Shown here piece by piece: positions 9,078 through 16,917 of a stretch of 64,000 nucleotides of DNA (the stretch's first letter is position 1; each line of letters begins with the position of its first letter). The notes below the pieces were generated by a model that was given only the letters and a program-made list of their open reading frames with translations, searched no databases and had not been told where the DNA came from. Made by a program: the position numbers and the translations under genes. This stretch comes from Burkholderiales bacterium. GTDB lineage: Bacteria; Pseudomonadota; Gammaproteobacteria; Burkholderiales; Burkholderiaceae_C. The DNA is taken from contig JAIOOS010000024.1 in assembly GCA_021414305.1 (NCBI GenBank), forward strand, positions 213,459 through 277,458, read 5' to 3'.

Positions 9078-9203
9078 TCAGCTCGCCGAGCGCTTCGCCG
9101 GCTCGGTGCCCGCGGGCGTCTTCGGCTGGCGGTCGGCCTTCTTCAGCGCCTTCGCGCGCTTCTGCTTCTGCCGGCGGATGCCGCGGTCCTTGTCTGCGCT
9201 CAT
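9078..9203 (-). CDS. Small basic protein of unknown function
   Basis: A 41-residue frame begins MSADKDRGIRRQKQ and is dominated by Lys, Arg and Ala, ending PAKRSAS. It has an appropriate ribosome site (GAGGA, about 8 bases upstream). It lies downstream of tRNA-Arg and its terminator and stops 10 bases from the end of the convergent uvrA-like gene. The charge suggests nucleic-acid binding, but no domain is recognised. Extending the frame upstream would run through the tRNA, which is why the internal ATG was chosen. Whether it is translated is unproven. Confidence 0.55.
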   Translation of the reverse strand: MSADKDRGIRRQKQKRAKALKKADRQPKTPAGTEPAKRSAS

Positions 9204-9223
9204 GGGGCTGTCCTCGGCAAGCG

Positions 9224-9252
9224 AAAACGGCCGGATCCGAGAGGATCGGCCG
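9224..9252 (-). terminator. Rho-independent terminator downstream of tRNA-Arg
   Basis: Read on the minus strand, the arms CGGCCGATCC and GGATCCGGCCG flank a TCTC loop and run into TTTTCGC. It begins 20 bases after the 3' end of the tRNA. Confidence 0.8.
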
Positions 9253-9271
9253 TCGATTCGAAGTGAAAAAG

Positions 9272-9348
9272 TGGTGCGGCTGGCAGGAATCGAACCCACG
9301 ACCCCTTGGTTCGTAGCCAAGTACTCTATCCAGCTGAGCTACAGCCGC
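9272..9348 (-). tRNA. tRNA-Arg (anticodon ACG)
   Basis: The 77-base cloverleaf has a 7-bp acceptor stem (GCGGCTG/CAGCCGC), a D arm with AGCTGGATA, an anticodon stem CTTGG/CCAAG around loop CTACGAA (anticodon ACG), the T arm with GGTTCGATTCC and an encoded CCA end. It decodes CGU/CGC/CGA arginine codons after A34-to-inosine editing. It lies 31 bases downstream of hemY in the same direction. Confidence 0.98.
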
Positions 9349-9379
9349 ACGGAGCCGGCATTGTATCAGCGCGAGGCCG

Positions 9380-10627
9380 TCAGCCGAGGCGGGCGGCCGC
9401 CTCGTAGGCCTTGGCAGCGCGGGCCGTATCGCCCTCGCGCGCTGCCAGCTCGGCAAGCGCGATCCAGGCCTTGCGTCGCGGTGGGGCAGCGAGCGTCGAA
9501 TCGTCGCCGGCCTGCTCGAGCAGGGCGCGCGCCTTGCCCCAGAGGCCGCGCTCGGCGAGCGCGCAGCCGGCCGCAAGCGCCACGCCGCCGTCGCGCGGCA
9601 AGGCGGCCCACGCCGACTCGAGGCGCGGCAGCCACTCGGCGCCGATACCCGGAACCGAGAGGGCCAGCGCCTCGGAGACGATCGCGCGCTCTTCGCCGCC
9701 GAGCTCGGTCATGCGATCGAAGAAGGGACGCAGCCATGCCCGCGCGTCGTCGGCCGCGCCGAACGACATCGCCCGAGTGGCGGCGCGCGCGGCCACGAAC
9801 GGGTCGCGACGGTCGGCGGCATCGAGGCCGTTCCAGAGGCGCCGGAGCTGGTCGAGGTCGTGCACGGTGTCGAGCGCCTCGAATGCCAGCGAGCGCAGCA
9901 GGCCGGTCGCGGCGACCTCCGAGAAGCCCTGGTGCTTGACCAGCAGGCGCGCCGTCTTCAGCGCCTCCTGCGCCTGGCGGCCGAGGCGCGCGGCCTGCAG
10001 CTTCAGGCGCAGGGCATGAGTGCGGCGCGCAACCCCGAGCGGCAGGTCGCCGAGGAGCTGCAGGGCCCGCGCCGCATCGCGATCGTCGAGCGCCCATTCG
10101 GCGGCGAGCAGGCGCGCGCCCTCCTCGGCCGAGCGCGCCGAGGGGCTCTGCCCGGCGATCGCCAGGGCGTGGCGAAGCTCCTGGTCGCGCAGCTGCCGGT
10201 TCTGCAGCCGGTGCGCGCTGCCGGCGGCGAGCAGGTGGCCGAGCACGGTGAACTCGTTGTCCTGCGCGAGCTCGGGCGTCTCGACCTGGATCGCGAGCGC
10301 GCGCTGCGCCGACTTCTGGGCGCGCGTGTAGCGGCCGCCGAAGTACTGGGCGAGCGCGTCGCGGAGCGCCGCCTGGCCGCTGCGGTCGCGCCGGGCGACG
10401 CGCCATTCGCGCGCCCGCCGCGGCAGGCCGACCAGCGCGTTCAGCGCCTGGATCACGGTGACGATCAGGAAGCAGGTGCCGATCAGCACGAGCAGGAACA
10501 GGTTGAGCGAGACGTCGAGCCGCCAGCCGCCCCAGTAGAACGAGGCCAGGCCGTCGTTGGTGCCGAAGGTCGACGCGGCGACCACCGCCACGGCGAACAG
10601 CAGGACGAACCAGATCGTGACGCGCAT
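9380..10627 (-). CDS. hemY: HemY-type membrane-anchored TPR protein
   Basis: The 415-residue product has two N-terminal membrane segments (about 1-22, and 43-65, LFLLVLIGTCFLIVTVIQAL) around the family-typical GWRLDVSLN region. An alpha-helical TPR-like region with regular Ala/Leu/Arg helices follows to the C-terminus. HemY of this type (unrelated to Bacillus protoporphyrinogen oxidase HemY) is encoded at the end of hemCDXY operons. It is thought to support haem-biosynthesis or envelope assembly; its molecular role is not settled. It starts 22 bases after the hemX stop and is last in the operon. Confidence 0.93.
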   Translation of the reverse strand: MRVTIWFVLLFAVAVVAASTFGTNDGLASFYWGGWRLDVSLNLFLLVLIGTCFLIVTVIQALNALVGLPRRAREWRVARRDRSGQAALRDALAQYFGGRYTRAQKSAQRALAIQVETPELAQDNEFTVLGHLLAAGSAHRLQNRQLRDQELRHALAIAGQSPSARSAEEGARLLAAEWALDDRDAARALQLLGDLPLGVARRTHALRLKLQAARLGRQAQEALKTARLLVKHQGFSEVAATGLLRSLAFEALDTVHDLDQLRRLWNGLDAADRRDPFVAARAATRAMSFGAADDARAWLRPFFDRMTELGGEERAIVSEALALSVPGIGAEWLPRLESAWAALPRDGGVALAAGCALAERGLWGKARALLEQAGDDSTLAAPPRRKAWIALAELAAREGDTARAAKAYEAAARLG

Positions 10628-10649
10628 CGCGTGACGTCGCCGCCTGGCC

Positions 10650-11783
10650 CTAGCGCGGCGCGCCCGCGGTGGCCAGCGCCGCGAGCGTGTCGTCGGGCCG
10701 CGCCACGCCGGCGCCGCGCGCCTGCTGCGCCACCTGGCGCAGCAGGTCGGCGGCGATCTGCGTGCGCTTCGAGCCGCGATTGAAGTAGCGCTCGATCGCG
10801 CCCTGCGCCCACTTCAGGTCGGCCTGGGCAGCGTCGAACTGGCGGGCCATCAGCGCCAGCCGGGCGTTGAGCAGGCGCAGCTTGAGGTTCTCGCGCAGGA
10901 AGAAGACCTGGTCGGGCGCGACCAGCATCGCCTCGGGATGGGCGATCGGCGTGATCCGCACCAGCGAGCGGATCTCCGACCAGATGTTGTCGGCGAAAAA
11001 GCGGCTGGCCCGGCCGAACGCGTGCGACGCCCGGTCGACGAAGCCCTCGGCCGCCGAGGCCGAAGCCGCGGGCGCCGGCGCTGGCTCTTCGGCGACCGGC
11101 CGATCCTCGGCGGTGAAGTCGCGGCGCGGCTCCGAGGCCGAGAGCAGGGGCAGCTCGTCGATCATGCGCACCACCTCGTCGACCTTGATCGAGAGCGTGG
11201 CGACATCGGCGACGCTCGAGGCCTTGACCCGGCCGAGGTCGCGCGCGATCGCCCGCCGCACCGGCTCGAGCCGCGGCTGGTTGGCGCGCGCCAGGCGCTC
11301 GTCGCTCTGCTTCAGCGTCGCCACCAGCGGCTCGGCGCTGCCGGTCAGCGCCGACTGCTGGATCGCGGCGCGCATCGCCGACTCGATGTCGCTCACCAGG
11401 TTCTCGTCGCGCGAGCGCGCCACCGAGCGCACCAGGTCCTCGAGCTGGCCGCGCTGCAGCGCCACTTCGTTGAGGCGCGCCTCGAGCAGGGCCACCTTGG
11501 CGGTGGCGTCGCGCATGCCGTCCTGCGCCTGGCGGGCGAACAGCATCGCCTCGGCGACGCGGTCGGCGCTTTCCTGCTGGCGCTTCACCAGCTCGCGCTC
11601 GCTGCTGCGCACGCGCTGGTCGGCGCGCCAGGCGAGCGCGATCGCGACCACGGCAAGCAGCGTCAGGAGGAGGACGATCGGGCCGCTCCAGCGCCAGAGC
11701 AGCGGGCCGCGCGGCGGAGTCTCGGGGGCGGGCACGGGGGCGACGGTTCGGGGCTCGGCGGCGGGCGAGGAATCGTCGTTCAC
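10650..11783 (-). CDS. hemX: HemX-like uroporphyrinogen-III C-methyltransferase family protein
   Basis: The 377-residue protein has a Pro/Glu-rich cytoplasmic N-terminus, one membrane helix (about 29-50, LLWRWSGPIVLLLTLLAVVA), a coiled-coil stretch (about 50-110) and a helical periplasmic domain. It corresponds to HemX of enterobacterial hem operons, annotated as a putative uroporphyrinogen methyltransferase although the SAM-binding motifs of CysG/CobA are absent, so the catalytic name is doubtful. A Pro/Ala linker (ERPVAEEPAPAPAASAS, read from RPVAEEPAPAPA) interrupts the C-terminal half. The start is GTG, and GTGA overlaps the hemD stop by 4 bases, so translation is coupled. Confidence 0.9.
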   Translation of the reverse strand: MNDDSSPAAEPRTVAPVPAPETPPRGPLLWRWSGPIVLLLTLLAVVAIALAWRADQRVRSSERELVKRQQESADRVAEAMLFARQAQDGMRDATAKVALLEARLNEVALQRGQLEDLVRSVARSRDENLVSDIESAMRAAIQQSALTGSAEPLVATLKQSDERLARANQPRLEPVRRAIARDLGRVKASSVADVATLSIKVDEVVRMIDELPLLSASEPRRDFTAEDRPVAEEPAPAPAASASAAEGFVDRASHAFGRASRFFADNIWSEIRSLVRITPIAHPEAMLVAPDQVFFLRENLKLRLLNARLALMARQFDAAQADLKWAQGAIERYFNRGSKRTQIAADLLRQVAQQARGAGVARPDDTLAALATAGAPR

Positions 11784-12541
11784 GGTTGCATCGATTGTAT
11801 GCAGGCGACCACCGCGTCGAGGCCGGGCTGCACCTCGGAAACAACGGCGAATCCCGCCTGCCGCGCCCGCGCGGCGATGCGCGGATGCGTCGCCAGCGCG
11901 CGTGTCCCGGCGCCTATCGAAACGCCCGGCAGCGCCTCGAGGTGGGCGATCGCCTCGGAGCTGCTGAACAGCCAGACGTGGCGCGACGGCTCGGCGAAGG
12001 CTGCCTCTACGCTCTGCCGCGCCGCCTCCGAGAGCCGGGGCGCGAGTCGGCGGTACGCCGCGACCGCATCGACCCGGGCGCCGGCTTCAGTCAGCCGCTC
12101 GACCAGCCAGTCGCGGCCGCCGTCGCCGCGCACCACCAGGACGCTGGTGCCGCGCCAGTCGCGGGTGCCCAGCCTTTGCCACAGCGCCTCCGAATCGAGC
12201 TGCGCCGCGTCGGCCGCGGGCTCGACGATCGCCGCGGCGGCGACGCCGCGGGCGCGCAGCGCTTCCGCGGTGCCCGGCCCGGGGGCGGCGGCAAGCAGCG
12301 CCTCCGGCCAGGCCGCACCCGCGGGACGGGCCGCGAAGAAGCGGTCGACGGCATTGCCGCTGACGAAGACGACGAGGCCGCGCCCGCCCAAGCCGGCCCA
12401 CGCCGCTTTCACCGGCCCGAGGTCGGCGGGCGGCGCGATCTCGATCAGCGGCAGGGCGATCGCGTCGACGCCGCGGGCAGCGAGCTCCCTGACCCAGGGC
12501 TCGGCCTGCGCCGCCGGCCGGGTGACGATGAGGCGCGGCAC
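11780..12541 (-). CDS. hemD: Uroporphyrinogen-III synthase HemD
   Basis: HemD closes hydroxymethylbilane to uroporphyrinogen III with inversion of ring D. The 253-residue product shows the two-domain HemD pattern: VPRLIVTRPAAQAEPW at the N-terminus, LPLIEIAPPADL, VVFVSGNAVDRFF, VLVVRGDGGRDWL and WLFSSSEAIAHL. The family has low identity, but these motifs and the position between hemC and hemX make the call secure. The start chosen is GTG at 12541, 11 bases after the hemC stop; no ATG is available before the VTRP motif in this frame. Confidence 0.93.
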   Translation of the reverse strand: MPRLIVTRPAAQAEPWVRELAARGVDAIALPLIEIAPPADLGPVKAAWAGLGGRGLVVFVSGNAVDRFFAARPAGAAWPEALLAAAPGPGTAEALRARGVAAAAIVEPAADAAQLDSEALWQRLGTRDWRGTSVLVVRGDGGRDWLVERLTEAGARVDAVAAYRRLAPRLSEAARQSVEAAFAEPSRHVWLFSSSEAIAHLEALPGVSIGAGTRALATHPRIAARARQAGFAVVSEVQPGLDAVVACIQSMQP

Positions 12542-12552
12542 ACGCGCCCCGC

Positions 12553-13512
12553 TCAGGCGCCGGCCGAGGACGGCGCGGCCGACGCGCCAGCCGCGAGGTA
12601 GGCGGCCGCGCCCTGGTCGAGCAGCGCCCGGGCCACCTGCGCGCCCAGCCCTTCTGCGCCGGCGGCGTCGCCGACCTCGCCCGCGGCCTCGGCGCGCAGC
12701 AGCGGCGCGGCCAGCCGATCCGGATCGCCGACGGCGGCGCGGATCTCGAGCCGGGCGTCGCGCCAGCGCGCATGGGCGGCGATGGGCACGCTGCAGTTGC
12801 CGCCGAGGGCGCGCGAGACCGCGCGCTCGGCGAGCACGGCGAGCCAGGTCGGCCGGTGCGTCAGCGTGGCCAGGCGCTCGTTCAGCGCGCTCGCTTCGGC
12901 GCGCGTCTCGATGCCGAGCGCACCCTGGCCCGCGGCCGGCAGCATGCTGTCGGGATCGAAGCGGGCGCGGATCCTCGCGCCCAGGCCGAGGCGCAGCAGG
13001 CCGGCGGCGGCGAGGACGATCGCGTCGTAGCCACCTTCGTCGAGCTTGCGCAGGCGCGTGTCGAGGTTGCCGCGCAGCGGCTCGATCCGGAGGTCGGGGC
13101 GCAGCGCGCGCAGCTGCACCACGCGACGCAGGCTCGAGGTGCCGACCACCGCGCCCTGCGGCAGCTCGGCGAGCGCGGCATAGCGGTTGGCGACGAAGGC
13201 GTCGACCGGGTCCTCGCGCTCGAGCACCGTGGCGAGGGAGAAGCCCTCGGGCAGGTCCATCGGCACGTCCTTGAGCGAATGCACCGCCAGGTCGGCGCGG
13301 CCGTCCTCGAGCGCGGTTTCGAGCTCCTTGACGAACAGGCCCTTGCCGCCGACCTTGGCGAGCGAACGGTCGAGGATCTGGTCGCCGCGGGTCGTCATCG
13401 GCAGCAGCGTGACGCTGGCGCCGAAGCTGCGCTCGAGCAGCGCCTTCACATGCTCCGCCTGCCAGAGGGCGAGGCGGCTTTCCCGGGTGGCGATGACGAT
13501 GGGCGCAGGCAT
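12553..13512 (-). CDS. hemC: Hydroxymethylbilane synthase (porphobilinogen deaminase) HemC
   Basis: HemC condenses four porphobilinogen units into the linear tetrapyrrole used by HemD. The 319-residue protein begins IVIATRESRLALWQAEHV, contains the catalytic-loop segment VHSLKDVPMDLP (about 78-88), the substrate motif GTSSLRR and LRGNLDTRLRKL. Cys240 in LGGNCSVPIAAHA carries the dipyrromethane cofactor. It is the first gene of hemCDXY. A divergent ppc gene begins 32 bases away, so both promoters share a very short gap. Confidence 0.97.
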   Translation of the reverse strand: MPAPIVIATRESRLALWQAEHVKALLERSFGASVTLLPMTTRGDQILDRSLAKVGGKGLFVKELETALEDGRADLAVHSLKDVPMDLPEGFSLATVLEREDPVDAFVANRYAALAELPQGAVVGTSSLRRVVQLRALRPDLRIEPLRGNLDTRLRKLDEGGYDAIVLAAAGLLRLGLGARIRARFDPDSMLPAAGQGALGIETRAEASALNERLATLTHRPTWLAVLAERAVSRALGGNCSVPIAAHARWRDARLEIRAAVGDPDRLAAPLLRAEAAGEVGDAAGAEGLGAQVARALLDQGAAAYLAAGASAAPSSAGA

Positions 13513-13544
13513 CGAGGCATGCTAGCAGGCACGTCTCCTGCATC

Positions 13545-16430
13545 ATGCGGCCAATGGCCACGAACAAGAAAGCCGCCGCCGATTCCGCCGCGGCCAAGAA
13601 CCAGCCCCTGGTCGACGACATCCGCCTGCTCGGCCGGATCCTCGGCGACGTGATCCGGGAGCAGGAAGGCAAGGACGCCTACGACCTGGTCGAACGCGTC
13701 CGCCAGCTCGCCGTGGCCTACCGGCTGAAGCGCGACGCCCCCGCCGGCCGCGCCCTCGACCGGCTGCTCACCAGCCTCTCGGGCGACCGAACGGTGAGCG
13801 TGATCCGCGCCTTCAGCTACTTCTCGCATCTCGCCAACATCGCCGAGGACCGGCACCACCTGCGCCGGCGCGCGGTGCACGAGCGCCAGGGGCACCTGCA
13901 GCGCGGCTCGCTGCAGGGCGCGTTCGAGCGGCTGGCGCGGCGCGGCATCGGCGCCGCACGCATCGCCCGCACGCTCGAGCACGCCTGGATCTCGCCGGTG
14001 CTGACCGCGCATCCGACCGAGGTGCAGCGAAAGAGCATCCTCGACGCCGAGCGGGCGATCGCCGAGCTGCTCGCCGCGCGCACGCCCGAGACGAGCGAGC
14101 GCGACGCGGCACGCAACGAGTCGCTGATCCGCGCCCGCGTCACCCAGCTCTGGCAGACGCGGATGCTGCGCAACGCCAAGCTCACCGTCGACGACGAGAT
14201 CGAGAACGCGCTCAGCTACTACCGCGCCACCTTCCTGGCGCAGATCCCCGAGCTCTACCGCGAGGTCGAGGAAGCCCTGCCCGGCTTCGAGATCGCGCCG
14301 TTCTTCCGCATGGGCAACTGGATCGGCGGCGACCGCGACGGCAATCCCTTCGTCGGCGCCGCCACGCTCGCGACCGCGCTGGCGCGGCAGAGCGAGACCG
14401 CCCTGCGCCACTACCTGACGCAGGCGCACGAGCTCGGCGCCGAGCTCTCCAACTCGGCCACGCTGTCGTCGATGTCGCCGGCGCTGCAGGCGCTCGCCGA
14501 GGCCTCGGGCGACGCCAGCCCGCACCGCGAGGACGAGCCGTACCGGCGGGCGCTGATCGGCGTCTACGCCCGGCTCGCGGCGACGCTGCACGCGCTCACC
14601 GGCACCGAGGCGCTGCGCCATGCGGTCGCGCCGAGCCTGCCCTACCCGAATGCCGAGGCCCTGCTCGCCGACCTGCGCATCGTCGAAGAGTCGCTGCGCC
14701 GCCATCACGCCGGCGCGCTGATCGCGCCGCGGCTGGCGCCGCTGATCCGCGCGGTGCAGGTGTTCGGCTTTCATCTCGCCACCGTCGACCTGCGACAGAG
14801 CTCCGACAAGCACGAGGCGGTGGTCGCCGAGCTGCTCGCCGTGGCGCGGATCGAGCCCGACTACTCGTCGCTCGACGAGGCCGGGCGCCGCGCCTGCCTG
14901 CTGAAGCTGCTCGACGATGCGCGGCCGCTGCGCGTGGTGGAGAGCGAGCGCCTCGCGGCGTACAGCGAGGCGACGCTCGGCGAGCTGGCGATCTTCGAGG
15001 CCGCCGCTGCGATGCGCGCGCGCTACGGCAAGGACGCGATCCGCCACTACATCATTTCCCACACCGAGACGGTGAGCGACCTGCTCGAGGTGCTGGTGCT
15101 GCTGAAGGAGGCGGGCCTGGTGCGCGGGCCGCTGCAGGGCAAGGAAGCGCGCCGGGCGCCGGGCCGCCCCAAGCCCGGCGACGCCCCCTCGGGGGGCAGC
15201 GAACGAAGTGAGCGTGGGGGCGCCATTTCTGCGCTGATCGTCTCGCCGCTGTTCGAGACCATCGGCGACCTGCAGCGCGCGGCGACCATCATGCGCGAGT
15301 ACTACGCGCTGCCCGGCATCGCCGCGATGATGCAGCGCTCCGGCGCCGAGCAGGATGTGATGATCGGCTACAGCGACAGCAACAAGGACGGCGGCGCGTT
15401 CACCAGCAGCTGGGAGCTGTATTGCGCCGAGATCGCGCTGGTGGAGGTGTTCGCGGCGCTGCGCGAATCGCACGGCATCACGCTGCGTCTTTTCCACGGC
15501 CGCGGCGGCACGGTCGGCCGCGGCGGCGGCCCGAGCTACGAGGCGATCCTGGCGCAGCCGCCGGGCACGGTGAACGGCCAGATCCGCCTCACCGAGCAGG
15601 GCGAGGTGATCGCCTCGAAGTACGCGCAGCCCGAGATCGGCCGGCGCAACCTCGAGACGCTGGTCGCGGCCACGCTCGAGGCGACGTTGCTGCAGCCGAC
15701 GCAGAGCGTGCCGAAGAGCTTTATCGACGCCGCGAAACGCCTGAGCGCCGCGAGCATGGCCGCCTACCGCGGCCTGGTGTACGAGACGCCGGGCTTCACC
15801 GACTACTTCTTCAGCGCCACGCCGATCCGCGAGATCGCCGAGCTCAACATCGGCTCGCGCCCGGCCTCGCGCAAGGCGACGCGGGCGATCGAAGACCTGC
15901 GCGCGATTCCGTGGAGCTTCAGCTGGGGCCAGTGCCGCGTGGCGCTGCCGGGCTGGTACGGCTTCGGCTCGGCGGTCGAGGCCTTCCTCGCCGAGCCGGG
16001 GCAGCATGGCGCGCGCGTGGCGCTGCTGAAGCGCATGGCCCGGGAATGGCCGTTTTTCGCAACCCTGGTCTCGAACCTCGACATGGTGATCGCCAAGAGC
16101 GACATGGCGATCGCCGCGCGCTACGTCGAGCTGGTGGAAGACAGGAAGCTCGGCCGGCGCATCTTCGCCCGGATCGAGGCCGAGTGGCAGCGCACCGACG
16201 ACGCGCTCGCGCTCATCACCGGCGAGAGGAACCGGCTCGCCTCGAACCCGGCGCTGGCGCGCTCGATCGAGCACCGCTTTCCCTACCTCGACCCGCTCAA
16301 CCACCTGCAGGTGGAGCTGATGCGCCGCTACCGGCAGCGCCGGGACGACGACCCGTCGATCGAGCGGGTGCGGCGCGGGATCCACATCTCGATCAACGGG
16401 CTGGCTGCCGGACTTCGCAATACCGGCTGA
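13545..16430 (+). CDS. ppc: Phosphoenolpyruvate carboxylase
   Basis: Ppc carboxylates phosphoenolpyruvate to oxaloacetate, the main anaplerotic reaction. The 961-residue product carries both active-site signatures: LTAHPTEVQRKS with the catalytic His at about 156, and the Gly-rich loop FHGRGGTVGRGGGPSYEAI; the C-terminus ends SINGLAAGLRNTG as usual. Between KEAGLVRGPLQGKEA and ALIVSPLFETIGDL there are about 24 extra residues rich in Gly, Ser, Pro and Arg, encoded by an inserted palindromic repeat that keeps the frame. The insert falls at a surface-loop position of the family, so the enzyme is probably still active. ATG 13545 or ATG 13554 are both possible starts; neither has a clear ribosome site. 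Confidence 0.97.
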   Translation: MRPMATNKKAAADSAAAKNQPLVDDIRLLGRILGDVIREQEGKDAYDLVERVRQLAVAYRLKRDAPAGRALDRLLTSLSGDRTVSVIRAFSYFSHLANIAEDRHHLRRRAVHERQGHLQRGSLQGAFERLARRGIGAARIARTLEHAWISPVLTAHPTEVQRKSILDAERAIAELLAARTPETSERDAARNESLIRARVTQLWQTRMLRNAKLTVDDEIENALSYYRATFLAQIPELYREVEEALPGFEIAPFFRMGNWIGGDRDGNPFVGAATLATALARQSETALRHYLTQAHELGAELSNSATLSSMSPALQALAEASGDASPHREDEPYRRALIGVYARLAATLHALTGTEALRHAVAPSLPYPNAEALLADLRIVEESLRRHHAGALIAPRLAPLIRAVQVFGFHLATVDLRQSSDKHEAVVAELLAVARIEPDYSSLDEAGRRACLLKLLDDARPLRVVESERLAAYSEATLGELAIFEAAAAMRARYGKDAIRHYIISHTETVSDLLEVLVLLKEAGLVRGPLQGKEARRAPGRPKPGDAPSGGSERSERGGAISALIVSPLFETIGDLQRAATIMREYYALPGIAAMMQRSGAEQDVMIGYSDSNKDGGAFTSSWELYCAEIALVEVFAALRESHGITLRLFHGRGGTVGRGGGPSYEAILAQPPGTVNGQIRLTEQGEVIASKYAQPEIGRRNLETLVAATLEATLLQPTQSVPKSFIDAAKRLSAASMAAYRGLVYETPGFTDYFFSATPIREIAELNIGSRPASRKATRAIEDLRAIPWSFSWGQCRVALPGWYGFGSAVEAFLAEPGQHGARVALLKRMAREWPFFATLVSNLDMVIAKSDMAIAARYVELVEDRKLGRRIFARIEAEWQRTDDALALITGERNRLASNPALARSIEHRFPYLDPLNHLQVELMRRYRQRRDDDPSIERVRRGIHISINGLAAGLRNTG
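15158..15223. repeat. Palindromic interspersed repeat inserted in frame inside ppc
   Basis: About 66 bases (GGGCCGCCCCAAGC, then CGCCCCCTCGGGGGGC, then AGCGAACGAAGTGAGCG, then TGGGGGCG) form nested inverted repeats: CCCCCTCGGGGG at the centre, and CGCCCCC near the middle pairing with GGGGGCG at the end. The composition matches an interspersed element I know from Comamonadaceae and Rubrivivax-like genomes, normally between genes. Here it is read through as about 22-24 codons of ppc without a stop. Only one copy occurs in this window. Confidence 0.75.
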
Positions 16431-16482
16431 GCGCGGGATCGCCAGTCTTGACGGCGTCACGGCAAGGGGGCACAACCTGCCC

Positions 16483-16911
16483 ATGGCCCGGCAGTGCAGC
16501 AGTTCCGTGATGTTCGCGATCGCCGTCTTCGCTGTGGCCGCGTGCGGCGCTTCCCTGGCGCGCGACGAGCCCCGGCCCTTCGCCGCGGCGATCGGCGATG
16601 CGATCGAAAGCTGCGTCGACAGCACCACCCTGCGCTTCGGCAAGGACGAGCGCCGCGCGGTCCTCGACGCGCTCGACACCGAGACGGTGGGCGAGGCCCT
16701 GCTTCGGCGCTATCCGGCATTCGCGCAGAGCGGCCTGGCGCCGCAGGCGATCGTCCTCTGGCGCAAGCCCGGCGCCGACTGGCTCTACATCACCCTGCTG
16801 GTCAACCCGGGCAAGCCGGGCGAGGCGTGCTTCACGGCGAGCTTTGTCGCATCGAAGATCTCGGTCACGCCGGTGATGCTGAAGAAGTACTTCGGGGTCG
16901 TCGCGACCTAA
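16483..16911 (+). CDS. Exported protein of unknown function
   Basis: A 142-residue product starts with a signal peptide (VMFAIAVFAVAACGASLA; a Cys within it could be a weak lipobox, but the spacing to the hydrophobic core is not convincing). The mature part is mixed alpha/beta with two Cys residues (ESCVDS and EACFTAS) that could form a disulfide in the periplasm. No family is recognised. It follows ppc by 52 bases on the same strand and its 3' end lies 6 bases from a convergent gene. Codon use is like its neighbours. Confidence 0.65.
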   Translation: MARQCSSSVMFAIAVFAVAACGASLARDEPRPFAAAIGDAIESCVDSTTLRFGKDERRAVLDALDTETVGEALLRRYPAFAQSGLAPQAIVLWRKPGADWLYITLLVNPGKPGEACFTASFVASKISVTPVMLKKYFGVVAT

Positions 16912-16917
16912 GGCCTG

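Noticed and set aside
9078..9320. An 80-residue minus-strand reading through the tRNA-Arg gene
   Set aside because: The first 39 residues are encoded by the tRNA and its terminator; only the 41-residue part from ATG 9203 has its own ribosome site.
13446..16679. A 1077-residue minus-strand frame opposite ppc
   Set aside because: Antisense shadow of ppc with no recognisable domain; it also overlaps hemC and the next exported protein gene.
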